Part shown: one piece after another, positions 14,566 through 21,894 of the stretch
How the letters are laid out: every line of letters begins with the position of its first letter
Position numbering within the stretch: position 1 is the stretch's first letter
The notes under the pieces: generated by a model
The model's input: only the letters and a program-made list of their open reading frames with translations
The model's database searches: none
What the model was told of the DNA's origin: nothing
Origin: CAZWCX01 sp964632945
Lineage (GTDB): Bacteria > Planctomycetota > MHYJ01 > WSZJ01 > CAZWCX01
NCBI GenBank assembly: GCA_964632945.1
Contig: CAZWCX010000117.1
Span: 1 to 21,894, forward strand
Length of the DNA stretch: 21,894 nucleotides
Direction: 5' to 3'
Translations under genes and position numbers: made by a program

Positions 14566-14768
14566 GCGGGCGTGGGGCGACGAACGATCCTGATCGCGGC
14601 CCGGGAGGGTCCCCGAGCCGGGGCTGAAGATGTCCGTGGGTGCGGCGGGGCCGCGCGCCACGGGCCCGGGATCCGGCCCCGGGGAGCCACGGACCGCGAA
14701 GACGCGTGGGCGACGCAAGACGCTTGCGGGATCGCGCACGACCGCGCATTCGGAAGAGGGAGGGCTCG

Positions 14769-15080
14769 ATGAGCCGCATCGCACTGGGGATGATCGAGAC
14801 GCGGGGCCTGGTCGGTTCGATCGAGGCGGCCGACGCCATGGTGAAGGCCGCGAAGGTGACGCTGATCGGCAAGGAAGTGATCGGCGGCGGGTACGTGACG
14901 GTGATGGTGCGGGGAGAAGTCGGCGCGGTCAAGGCCGCCGTCGACGCGGGCGCGTCCGCCGCCAAGCGGGTGGGCGAACTGATCTCCGTCCACGTCATCC
15001 CCCGACCCCACACCGAGGTGGAACAGATCCTGCCCAAGACCGCGGCGTGGTCGCGCGAGGAGGCGGATCGGAACGCGTAG
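14769..15080 (+). CDS. BMC-H shell protein, standard length
   Basis: A 103-residue hexameric shell protein of PduA/CcmK type. The domain runs ALGMIETRGLVGSIEAADAM to SVHVIPRPHTEVEQILP, with pore loop IGGGY (38-42). It is very close to the BMC domain of the gene before it and resembles, from memory, Haliangium ochraceum Hoch_5815 (same GGGYVT pore loop and VHVIPRPH ending). It is likely the main facet tile. The ATG has GGGAGGG 4 bp upstream, stronger than that of its neighbour and consistent with high expression. It lies 203 bp after the first shell gene; that gap holds no gene that I can see. Confidence 0.95.
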   Translation: MSRIALGMIETRGLVGSIEAADAMVKAAKVTLIGKEVIGGGYVTVMVRGEVGAVKAAVDAGASAAKRVGELISVHVIPRPHTEVEQILPKTAAWSREEADRNA

Positions 15081-15305
15081 ACCCCGGAATCGCCTCGCGC
15101 CGGCGGGCGCGCGGGAGTCTGCGGGACTCTTTCGCCGCGGCGGTCCGCGGACAGGGAATGGCGGGGCGGTCCGATCCGGACCGAGCCGCCTCCCGGGCAC
15201 GCCCGCCCCCGGCGTGCGGCGGATGCCGCCGGGCTCCGGCGGGGGGGGCTTGCGCGCAGCGTCGCTTGCGCGCGGGTTTCGCCGTGATCTCCAAGGAGGG
15301 TCGGA

Positions 15306-15947
<642 letters not shown>

Positions 15948-15992
15948 CGGGATCGCCTCGCCCGCGCGCCCCCGGACCGTCCGGTCGCCGAG

Positions 15993-16568
15993 ATGCCCAT
16001 GAAGGCCACGCTCGACCCCTGCATCGGCTTGCTGGAATTCTCCAGCATCGCCGCCGGGATCGAGGCGCTCGACGCCATGCTCAAGGACTCGCCCGTCCGG
16101 CCGGTCCTCGCCCGCCCCGTGAGCCCCGGGAAGTACGTCATCCTCGTCACCGGGGACGTCGACGCGGTCAAGAGCGCCGTTTGCGCCGGCACCCGGGGGC
16201 GACGGGACGTGCTGGTCGACGAACTCCTCCTGCCGCACGTCCACCCCGGAGTCTTCGCCGCGCTCGCAGGACCCGTCCGCGTGTCCCCGCTCGATGCGGT
16301 CGGCGTGATCGAGACCTCCTCCGTGGCCGCCACCGTGGTCGCGGCGGACATCGCCGTCAAGAAGGCGAGCGTCACCCTGCTCGATGTGCGCTTGGCGAAC
16401 GGAATCGGCGGGAAGGGTTACGTCACCATGACCGGGGAGGTGAGCGACGTCCAGACGGCCGTGGCGGAGGGCGCCGCATATGCCGCGGAGCGCGGAAAAC
16501 TGACGCGAAGCGTGGTGATCCCGCGACCGCATCCGGATCTCGAGGCGGGATTGTATTCCGGGGGATGA
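15993..16568 (+). CDS. BMC-T shell protein (single-layer type, Hoch_5812-like)
   Basis: A 191-residue protein with two BMC domains, about 8-88 and 98-186. Domain 1 has IGLLEFSSIAAGIEALDAML, ARPVSPGKYVILVTGDVDAV and LVDELLLPHVHPGVFAAL. Domain 2 has VGVIETSSVAATVVAADIAV and VRLANGIGGKGYVTMTGEV. The layout matches Hoch_5812, a single-layer BMC-T from the H. ochraceum shell; this is recall, not a search. Such trimers sit in facets among BMC-H hexamers. The start is uncertain: ATG codons at 15993 and 15999 are both in frame, and neither has a good Shine-Dalgarno. Translation may depend on the gene 45 bp upstream. This is the last shell gene; no pentamer (BMC-P) or cargo enzyme follows. Confidence 0.92.
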   Translation: MPMKATLDPCIGLLEFSSIAAGIEALDAMLKDSPVRPVLARPVSPGKYVILVTGDVDAVKSAVCAGTRGRRDVLVDELLLPHVHPGVFAALAGPVRVSPLDAVGVIETSSVAATVVAADIAVKKASVTLLDVRLANGIGGKGYVTMTGEVSDVQTAVAEGAAYAAERGKLTRSVVIPRPHPDLEAGLYSGG

Positions 16569-16940
16569 TCGCGTACCCGGACGGACGGATGCATGAGCGA
16601 CGGAGGCATGGGCGGCGTCGCGCGCGCCACCGGGCGGTGGGCGTGTCGGGCGTCCTCGGGTGTCCCGGGGCCATTGCCTGGGCCAGGGTGGCACTTCTTG
16701 GGCTTGCCCGGCATAGGGCCGGAGCGCCATAGGGGTCCATAGGGGCCATAGGGGCCATAGGGGCCATAGGGGCCATAGGGGCCATAGGAGCCATAGGGGC
16801 CATAGGGACGCCATAGGGACGCCATAGGGGCCATAGGGAACGCCATAGGTGCATTTTCGCACAGGCGCATCGGCGCTTGGGCACGGGGTCGCGTAGGGGA
16901 CTTCGCCGGCCGAGACGGCGGGCGCGTCGGGGAGGTGCGG
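16569..16940. other. Intergenic region containing a minisatellite
   Basis: A 372-bp gap inside the microcompartment region. Its middle third is the 9-bp tandem array listed separately. The rest is GC-rich with no gene or clear promoter. GGGGAGG at 16929-16935 is the ribosome-binding site of the next gene. Confidence 0.6.
16727..16849. repeat. Tandem 9-bp minisatellite (unit CCATAGGGG)
   Basis: CCATAG occurs 13 times, at 16727, 16737, 16746, 16755, 16764, 16773, 16782, 16791, 16800, 16811, 16822, 16831 and 16843. Most spacings are 9 bp, with variants of 10, 11 and 12 bp (for example CCATAGGGACG). The non-multiples of three break every reading frame, so it is not selected as protein, although the minus strand would read Tyr-Gly-Pro or Trp-Pro-Leu repeats in parts. 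Confidence 0.9.
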
Positions 16941-17132
16941 ATGCGAGACGACCCGGCATTCCGGGCGCAGCGGATCATCCTGGTGGTCCTCCAGGGCGGG
17001 GTGGCCGCGGCGTTTCTCTATTTCGGGGCGAAGCAGTTTCTCGCGGGCGACCCGGCGATCGGGCTCGTCTGTCTGGCGGGTGCGGCGTACGCGGGTTTCC
17101 GCACCTGGCAGATCTGGCGGCGTCGGCCGTGA
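16941..17132 (+). CDS. Small two-helix membrane protein
   Basis: A 63-residue protein with two likely membrane helices (about 13-31, IILVVLQGGVAAAFLYFGA, and 40-56, AIGLVCLAGAAYAGFRT), a charged N-terminus and a basic end (WRRRP). No family recognised. The ATG is preceded by GGGGAGG 5 bp upstream, an excellent ribosome-binding site; a GTG two codons earlier is also in frame but overlaps that site. Its stop codon overlaps an in-frame GTG of the next gene (GTGA at 17129-17132), so the two are probably co-transcribed. Lying just after the shell genes, it might anchor something at the membrane, but this is guesswork. Confidence 0.65.
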   Translation: MRDDPAFRAQRIILVVLQGGVAAAFLYFGAKQFLAGDPAIGLVCLAGAAYAGFRTWQIWRRRP

Positions 17133-17155
17133 CGCGTCGCGGCGAGGGCGCCGGC

Positions 17156-17680
17156 GTGCGCCGGATCATCACCAAGCAGGAACTCGACCGCATCCCCGAC
17201 GGCGGCGAGTTGCAGATCGGTCCCCATGACGTGGTGACCGACCACGCCCAGGAGCTGGCCGACAAGCGGCAGATCCGTCTCGTGGTCGCCCCGGCGCCGA
17301 CGGCGGGCGGGGGCGATCCGGTTGCGCCGATTCCGGCGGGCGCCCTCTCGCCCGGGGCCGCCGGCGGGTCGCCGCGGCTGCCCGGTACCCCGGCGGAGGC
17401 GTGCGCCCGCCCGCAGGCCCGGCTGGTGCTCGTGGCGGCGCACGGACGGTACTCTCCGGACGCCCTCGCCCGGCTCACGGCCGTCGCCGCGGGCCTCCGT
17501 CTCGACGTCGTCGACATGGGCCACCGGATCCTGCCGCCCTGGTTCCACACCCTGCTCGTCCTCGACCTGGCGCGCGCCGGTTGCACGGTCGAGGAGGTGC
17601 GGGATGCGTTCGCCGCGCTGGCCGGGCCGGACCTGCGCCTGGACGTGGCGGACGGAGCGGGCTTTGCCGACCGAAAATGA
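17156..17680 (+). CDS. EutT-N-like segment fused to ACT-like domain
   Basis: A 174-residue protein. Residues 2-43 (IITKQELDRIPDGGELQIGP ... TDHAQELADKRQIRLV) follow the pattern of the N-terminal segment of EutT, the ethanolamine-utilisation cobalamin adenosyltransferase ('fIte..L....s.g.eihlp....lTp.A.elle.r.lri.f'), also seen in other microcompartment-linked proteins. A Pro/Gly/Ala linker (45-86) leads to an ACT-like domain at about 88-164 (ARLVLVAAHGRYSPDALARL, VVDMGHRILPPWFHTLLVLD, TVEEVRDAFAALAGPDLRLDV), close in layout to small ACT proteins of the UPF0237 kind, which bind small ligands as regulators. No catalytic part of EutT is present. The GTG chosen has GAGGG 7 bp upstream; a GTG at 17129, overlapping the previous stop, would add nine residues. 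Confidence 0.7.
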   Translation: MRRIITKQELDRIPDGGELQIGPHDVVTDHAQELADKRQIRLVVAPAPTAGGGDPVAPIPAGALSPGAAGGSPRLPGTPAEACARPQARLVLVAAHGRYSPDALARLTAVAAGLRLDVVDMGHRILPPWFHTLLVLDLARAGCTVEEVRDAFAALAGPDLRLDVADGAGFADRK

Positions 17681-17748
17681 AGTCGCCCGGGCGGCGGGCC
17701 CGGGCGGCGGAATCGACGGCTGCGGGGTCTACCGGACTGCCTCGCCCA

Positions 17749-17773
17749 GCGTGCGACACCGTGTTTCGCACGC
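17749..17773 (+). terminator. Hairpin after the ACT-like gene
   Basis: GCGTGCG (17749-17755) and CGCACGC (17767-17773) form a perfect 7-bp stem with an 11-nt loop containing GTGTTT. There is no T-tail after it. It lies between convergent genes. Confidence 0.35.
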
Positions 17774-17805
17774 CGGTCGCCCCGGTGGTCCTGGCGGCGG
17801 ACGCC

Positions 17806-17868
17806 GCCCGGAGCCCGCGGGTGGCTGCTTCCCGAAGCCGCGGGCGCGGCCTCCGGAAGACTCCGGGC
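17806..17868 (-). terminator. Nested hairpin touching the stop of the coiled-coil gene
   Basis: Outer arms GCCCGGAG (17806-17813) and CTCCGGGC (17861-17868) pair perfectly; inner arms CCCGCGG (17814-17820) and CCGCGGG (17838-17844) pair perfectly inside them. A smaller CCGGA/TCCGG hairpin (17853-17866) is an alternative fold. The outer arm includes the G of the TAG stop codon on the minus strand. Confidence 0.5.
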
Positions 17869-20189
17869 TAGCGCACTTCCTCCGGGGCGCGGCGCCCGTT
17901 CGGGGTCCGGCGGCCCTTCCAGCGCGGGTCCTGTTCCTCGTCGACGGCGGGGACGGCGACCATTCCGGTCGCGAGCTGTTCCTCGATCCAGGAGATCTTG
18001 TCCATCACTTCCCGGAGCATGGCGCTCTGTCGCGCGATGGTCGCGCGCGCGTCGAGAAGCTCGGACTCCAGATGACCGATCTTCCGGTCCTTCGCGGCCA
18101 GCATCTCGGTCAGTTCGCCGATCTTCCGATCGCGCGTCCGCAGCTCGTCGCGGAGGGACAGCACCTCGGCCTCCTTCTTCGCCAGGGCCTGGCGGAGCCG
18201 GGAGGTCTCGCCGACCAACAGGTCCTGCTTGGCGAGGAGTTCGGCCAGCTTCTTGGCCGGATCCTCCTCCGCCTGGGTCTTCGGCTGCTCCTTGGGCAGG
18301 GCGGCGGAAGCCAGCGCCTGCTTGCGCTCCTCGACTTCCTTCGTCAGCGCGTCGCGCTGGGCGGTGAGCGCCGCGATCTCGGTCTTGCGGGTGTCGATCA
18401 GGGAGGCGCTGCCCGCGATCTCCTGCTGGAGGGTCGAGCGGCGGGCCAGAACATCCTCGACTTCCGACTTCGCCCGGGCGAGCTCCTGGGCGCGCGCGTC
18501 GAGCTCCCGCGTCAGTTCCTCGCGACGGGAGACGATCCCGTCGAGTTCCTGCTTCCGGCTCTCCAGGACCTTCACGATTTCCTCGTTCTCCTGGGCCGCG
18601 CCCTGACAGCGGGTCACCAGGACCTCGAGTTCTCCCTTGCGGACCTCGAGGGAGCGAAGCTGCTGCTCCAGATCCTGCGCCCGGCCCTGGCGGCCGGCGA
18701 TCGCCTGCTCCAGTTCGGCCTTGCGGGTCTCGAGCGCGCCGGCGCGTTCCTCGATTTCCTTGACCAGGCCCTCGCGGCGGGACAGCAGCCCCTCGACTTC
18801 GGTGCGTCGCGCCACCACGTCCTGGGTCAGCACGTCGCGCTGGTCGAGCAAGGCCTTCAACTCCGTCCGGCACGCCTCGATCTCGCGCGCGCGGCGTTCC
18901 ATCTCCGCGAACATCTCGTCGCGGCCCGCCAGGGACTGCTCGAGTTCGGTCTTGCGGGACTGCAAGGCCTCGATCTCCGCGCCCATCTCCGCGGCGGTGC
19001 GGTCCCGGCCATCGGCCGCCCGATCGAGGGCTCGTGCCTCTTCCTGCAGCTTGCCGTTTTCGAAGCTCATCGACGCCAGCCGCTCGCGGTACTCGGCGAT
19101 CTCGCCGGTGTAACGGGCATGCTCATCGATCACCTGCTGCTTCTCCTTGCGCAGCGCGGCGACTTCCGTCTCCGCGCGCGCGAGCGAGGCGCTGCGCTCG
19201 GCAATCGTCCGATCCTTGGCCGCCAGTTGCTGCTCGAGCGTGGTCAGGCGGGTGCGCAGGTCGGCCAGGCGCGGGTCCGCGGCCGTCGCGGGAGCGGCCG
19301 CGGGGGTGCCGGCGGCCACGGCGGGCGGGTTCGCCGCCGCCGGGGCCTGCGACGAGCGCCGGCCCCGATTGTCCGGCTGGTTGACCGGATGAGCGTTGTC
19401 GGTCCCCGAGGGACCTTCGATCCCGTGCGGAGCGCCCTGGTGATACTCCCGGACCATCTCCTCCCGCGCCGCGCGGTAGATGTCACGGCCGATCTGGTTC
19501 TTCGGGTCCATCTCCAGGACCTTGTGCGCAAAGTCCTCCGCTTCCTTGTAGCGGCGGGCCTCGAAGGAGATCTTGGTCAACTCCACCAGCACCGTCAGGT
19601 GCGCATCATCCGGCAGGTCGTACTTCATCGACTCGTAGAACTCGTGCTCGGCCAGCGCCGGTTGACCGCTGTTCAGGTACTCGTATCCCATGACCAGGTG
19701 GTGCAGGGACTTGTCCGTCAGACGGCGCTCGGCGAACGGAATCACCTCGGTGGCCTCGATCCACGGCGTGTTGTTGAAATCGTTCTCGACCGTGCCGACG
19801 ATCTCGACCAGCGAGTACTTCTTGCAGGTCGCCGCGCGCGCCAGGCGGGGATTGTCCTTCTTGATGAAGATGAAGGGGAAGTCCTTCAGGCGGTCCCCCT
19901 TGATCCAGAGCTTCTTGTCGTAATCCCAGACCGAGAACGCCATGTACTTCTCGGGCACGAACGGCGTGTAGAAGGGACTATAGATGCTCTCGATCTTGTG
20001 GAAGATCGCCTTGAAGCGGATCTGCGCCGTCTTGAAGCTGGTGGGATTGGTCTGCAGGTCCGTCAGGGTCACGCGACTGAAGTGCTCGTAGAACTTTTCA
20101 TCCGCGTCCGCGGGCCGATGCGCCAACGCGACGAGGGCGAGCGCCAGGACGCTCAGGAGGGTAAGCAGGGAGGGGATGCGATGGTTCAT
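17868..20189 (-). CDS. Secreted OB-like/TPR-like protein with long 28-residue-repeat coiled coil
   Basis: A 773-residue exported protein. Residues 1-23 are a signal peptide (LLTLLSVLALALVALA). Residues about 35-151 form a compact beta-rich domain whose end, SLVEIVGTVENDFNNTPWIE, resembles an OB-fold closing strand. About 158-240 are TPR-like helices (HHLVMGYEYLNSGQPALAEH; YKEAEDFAHKVLEMDPKN). After a Pro/Ala linker (about 270-300), residues 305-755 are an almost unbroken coiled coil, with 28-residue units from 384 to 628. The C-terminus is Arg-rich. Likely periplasmic, possibly a structural rod or scaffold; I know no named family. The ATG was chosen because GGAGGAG lies 7 bp upstream and the signal peptide starts there. 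Promoter at 20274-20302. Confidence 0.8.
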   Translation of the reverse strand: MNHRIPSLLTLLSVLALALVALAHRPADADEKFYEHFSRVTLTDLQTNPTSFKTAQIRFKAIFHKIESIYSPFYTPFVPEKYMAFSVWDYDKKLWIKGDRLKDFPFIFIKKDNPRLARAATCKKYSLVEIVGTVENDFNNTPWIEATEVIPFAERRLTDKSLHHLVMGYEYLNSGQPALAEHEFYESMKYDLPDDAHLTVLVELTKISFEARRYKEAEDFAHKVLEMDPKNQIGRDIYRAAREEMVREYHQGAPHGIEGPSGTDNAHPVNQPDNRGRRSSQAPAAANPPAVAAGTPAAAPATAADPRLADLRTRLTTLEQQLAAKDRTIAERSASLARAETEVAALRKEKQQVIDEHARYTGEIAEYRERLASMSFENGKLQEEARALDRAADGRDRTAAEMGAEIEALQSRKTELEQSLAGRDEMFAEMERRAREIEACRTELKALLDQRDVLTQDVVARRTEVEGLLSRREGLVKEIEERAGALETRKAELEQAIAGRQGRAQDLEQQLRSLEVRKGELEVLVTRCQGAAQENEEIVKVLESRKQELDGIVSRREELTRELDARAQELARAKSEVEDVLARRSTLQQEIAGSASLIDTRKTEIAALTAQRDALTKEVEERKQALASAALPKEQPKTQAEEDPAKKLAELLAKQDLLVGETSRLRQALAKKEAEVLSLRDELRTRDRKIGELTEMLAAKDRKIGHLESELLDARATIARQSAMLREVMDKISWIEEQLATGMVAVPAVDEEQDPRWKGRRTPNGRRAPEEVR
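18306..19040 (-). repeat. 28-residue (84-bp) coding repeats in the coiled coil
   Basis: Units begin at residues 384, 412, 440, 461, 489, 517, 545, 573 and 601 of the coiled-coil protein. Eight are exactly 28 residues; the one starting at 440 is 21. Each starts near (R)K-x-E-L/V-E, has R-R/D near position 11-13 and ends L-E/D-S/T/V, for example RKAELEQAIAGRQGRAQDLE. Since 28 is four heptads and 21 is three, the coiled-coil phase is kept. The DNA itself has diverged, so the repeats are old. Confidence 0.75.
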
Positions 20190-20273
20190 TGCCAGACTCC
20201 TCCGAAACTCCTCGCCGGCACGCGCCACACCGGGCGCAAACCCCGTCCGTCCGGGGCTCCAACGAAGTGCCGT

Positions 20274-20302
20274 ACAATAGAGCGTATCGGCAAACCAGTC
20301 AA
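20274..20302 (-). promoter_or_regulatory. Promoter of the coiled-coil protein gene
   Basis: Read on the minus strand: TTGACT (20302-20297), 17 bp, TATTGT (20279-20274). The leader would be about 78 nt. Confidence 0.65.
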
Positions 20303-20674
20303 GGTTAATTCATGCCTTCCGTAGGTCTTGCCTGGATTGGTCTTGCAGTGCGGCCCCGGCACGGGGGCGCGGTCGCGGTCCGGCGGCGGGGGAAGGCGCC
20401 GGACCCCCGGTCAGGGGATCCGGGGGGGGAAGGGTGCGAAAATCCTGGGTTCCGCGGGGGGAACCGTTCCTTCCCGGGGGCCGAGGGACGGGTCCCGACG
20501 CTCCGCCCTTCGCCGGCCCGGGTACGCGCCTCCACGCACCCGGTCCGGCGGCATCGCTCGCGAGAATCGTGACATTTCGATGGCGGATGAATATGCTCTG
20601 CCTGTCCCGATGCCGGTCTCCGCACTGTGTGGAGATTGCCGTTGGCGTTGGGGTTCGCGCTGGAGGGATCAAAC
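20303..20674. other. Divergent intergenic region with GC hairpins
   Basis: About 370 bp between two divergent secreted-protein genes. Two adjacent perfect stems are visible: GGTCCGGCG/CGCCGGACC (20377-20385 with 20397-20405) and CCCCCGG/CCGGGGG (20404-20410 with 20420-20426), which share two bases and so may be alternatives. An 86-codon frame starts at 20312 but has no promoter or family features and is not called. The right end has the promoter and leader of the next gene, including a TCTCC/GGAGA hairpin (20617-20635). Confidence 0.5.
20569..20597 (+). promoter_or_regulatory. Probable promoter of the acidic-tail protein gene
   Basis: GTGACA (20569-20574), 17 bp, TATGCT (20592-20597), giving a leader of about 70 nt. 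Confidence 0.45.
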
Positions 20675-21823
20675 GTGTCCATGCACTTGCGTCGTCTTGC
20701 GGGTCTCTGTCTCTTCGCGTGGCTTCTCTGTGTGCCATTCCGGGTCGGCGCCGAAGATGCCAAGAAGAAGCCCAAGAAAGCGAAGCAGAAGGCGACCGCC
20801 GCGGCGTTGGTCAAGGACCTCGAAAAGGGCGTGGCGTTCAGCGTCCGAGCCGCCCGGCAGGCCAAGCTCGACGCGAAGCAACCGATGGCCAAGCCGCTCT
20901 TTGCCGCGTTGAAACAGATGAGTCTGGCGACGGATGACCTCCAGAAAGCCGTGGACGCGAAGGACAAGGCGTTCTTCACCGCCCTGGAGGCCGCCGGCAA
21001 AGCGGCCGGATTGCTACGGGTCGCCGCGCCGCGCGTGGGCGGCAAGCACAAGGACCTGAACACCGGCGTCAAGACCGTGCTGAACGCCTACTCGCTCCTC
21101 CGCGGATCCTACGGCCGGGAAGCCGTCCGGGCGAAGCGCGGCAAGCAGTTGAGCGAAAAGGAAACGCAGCAGATCGCCCGGCTCAATGAGAAGACCGCGG
21201 CATTTCTTCAGAAGCTGTCGGCGCTCGAGAAGCAGGTGGCCGGCAACGCCCGCATGCTGAAGGACCTGCAAGACATGCAGAAGCGGGTCGAGAAGATTCA
21301 GTTCGCCAAGCCTTCTCTCGAGTCCCTGTTGACGGCGCTCATCGATATCGATGAAATCGAAACCGAGTGGGTCGCCTACGAGATCTACGTGCCGACGGAG
21401 TATCGGGTTCAGTGGAATGAGACGACCGTCCTGCTCGATGATCTGGACAACGCAGCCGACGAGTACGAAGTGTCGATCGAAGTGGAGTCCTTCGCCTACT
21501 TCGAGGAGTCGACCGAGTTCTCCGAGGAAATCGACGTCAGCGTCGAAATCAGTGAAACCGAGCTGGCGGCCGAAGAGACCTACATCGAGGAGCAGGAAGT
21601 CTCGCTGGCGGAAGAGGAGCACATCGAGCTCACGGAGGAATGCGAAGCCAGCATCGACGAGAACGAGGCGGAGGTGGATGAGGACGAGGAGGCCATCGAC
21701 GACGAGGAGGAAGACGATCTCGACGGCGATGACTCGGACGACGACGATGACGACGATGACGACGACGGGGGCGATGATGACGGCGATGATGACGACGGCG
21801 ATGATGACGACGGGGACGAGTAG
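20675..21823 (+). CDS. Secreted protein with basic front half and poly-Asp tail
   Basis: A 382-residue exported protein of unknown family. A signal peptide (LAGLCLFAWLLCVPFRVGA) is followed by a Lys-rich stretch (KKKPKKAKQK). Then come about 190 residues of Ala/Lys-rich helix, probably a helical bundle (for example KPLFAALKQMSLATDDLQKA). From about residue 230 the charge flips: an acidic, beta-prone region (EVSIEVESFAYFEESTEF; IDVSVEISETELAAEETY) leads into a tail from about residue 333 made almost only of Asp, Glu and Gly, with a run of ten Asp. Such tails can bind calcium or other cations, but no exact EF-hand or RTX motif is seen. The GTG start is 7 bp from GGAGGG; an ATG two codons later is 13 bp away. 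Confidence 0.75.
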   Translation: MSMHLRRLAGLCLFAWLLCVPFRVGAEDAKKKPKKAKQKATAAALVKDLEKGVAFSVRAARQAKLDAKQPMAKPLFAALKQMSLATDDLQKAVDAKDKAFFTALEAAGKAAGLLRVAAPRVGGKHKDLNTGVKTVLNAYSLLRGSYGREAVRAKRGKQLSEKETQQIARLNEKTAAFLQKLSALEKQVAGNARMLKDLQDMQKRVEKIQFAKPSLESLLTALIDIDEIETEWVAYEIYVPTEYRVQWNETTVLLDDLDNAADEYEVSIEVESFAYFEESTEFSEEIDVSVEISETELAAEETYIEEQEVSLAEEEHIELTEECEASIDENEAEVDEDEEAIDDEEEDDLDGDDSDDDDDDDDDDGGDDDGDDDDGDDDDGDE

Positions 21824-21824
21824 C

Positions 21825-21894
21825 CCGGATCCATCACGCACCGCTTCGCGGTTCGCGAACCATCCGGCTCCGGCCGGCCATGAAGGCCGTCCGG
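21825..21894 (+). terminator. Stem-loops after the acidic-tail gene, cut by the window end
   Basis: CCGGAT (21825-21830), two bases after the TAG codon, pairs with ATCCGG (21862-21867), enclosing the palindrome GGTTCGCGAACC (21850-21861). A second hairpin, CCGGCCGGCC/GGCCGTCCGG (21870-21879 with 21885-21894, one mismatch), ends exactly at the window edge, so any T-tail is out of view. Confidence 0.45.

Noticed and set aside
14566..14768. The gap between the two BMC-H genes, considered as a site for a missing small shell gene
   Set aside because: No frame with BMC-P or other shell motifs was found in it on either strand.
17322..20324. A + strand open frame of about 1000 codons over the coiled-coil gene
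   Set aside because: It is the complement of a strongly periodic coiled-coil sequence with its own signal peptide, ribosome-binding site and promoter on the other strand.
20312..20572. An 86-codon frame starting just upstream of the divergent region
   Set aside because: Composition is random-looking, it contains two strong GC hairpins, and there is no promoter in the right position.
21580..21837. A minus-strand frame encoding long Ser/Pro runs at the window end
   Set aside because: It is simply the complement of the Asp/Glu codon runs in the acidic tail.

Overview
High-GC bacterial DNA carrying about 16 protein genes on both strands. Three predicted lipoproteins and several secreted or envelope proteins suggest an organism with a complex envelope. 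The lineage cannot be fixed from the sequence. The shell proteins resemble those of Haliangium (Myxococcota), while several other genes have a style seen in Planctomycetota, so I only say 'high-GC, envelope-rich, probably Planctomycetota or Myxococcota'. Most promoters I could find look like sigma-70 sites (TTGACN or TTGCAN, 16-18 bp, TACCAT, TACAAT or TATCAT). No rRNA, tRNA or insertion sequence was recognised.

Layout. (1) 1-341: distal end of a CRISPR array (5 repeats, 4 spacers); no cas gene is in view. (2) 342-1350: about 1 kb without a convincing gene, holding one long imperfect inverted repeat. (3) 1351-2148: a two-domain VOC protein. (4) 2307-6039, minus strand: two overlapping DUF4139 (mucoidy-inhibitor-like) genes, with a promoter back-to-back with that of a small zinc-ribbon protein (6218-6622). 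(5) 6845-9472: an MsbA-type ABC exporter facing a dTDP-4-dehydrorhamnose reductase gene. (6) 9581-12406: a monocistronic lipoprotein, a membrane-anchored coiled-coil/Gly-rich protein, and a tandem pair of DUF4410-type lipoproteins. (7) 12684-13841: a GT4 glycosyltransferase. (8) 14068-17680: a bacterial microcompartment (BMC) shell cluster of two BMC-H and two BMC-T genes, then a 9-bp minisatellite, a two-helix membrane protein and a protein joining an EutT-N-like segment to an ACT-like domain. (9) 17868-20189, minus: a secreted OB-like/TPR-like/coiled-coil protein with 28-residue repeats. (10) 20675-21823: a secreted protein with a basic front half and a very acidic tail.

How it fits together. 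The BMC cluster is the most interesting part. It supplies three kinds of shell tile (BMC-H, a BMC-T like Haliangium Hoch_3341, and a BMC-T like Hoch_5812) but no pentamer and no cargo enzyme, so it looks like a satellite shell locus. One BMC-H has a 75-residue C-terminal extension resembling a SAP/Rho-N nucleic-acid-binding fold. The downstream EutT-N-like/ACT-like protein is a candidate accessory or regulatory component. The ABC exporter, RmlD and GT4 genes fit surface glycan or lipid export, although they are not one operon. Many genes, mainly on the minus strand, end in a TAG codon touching a GC-rich hairpin that has no U-tract.
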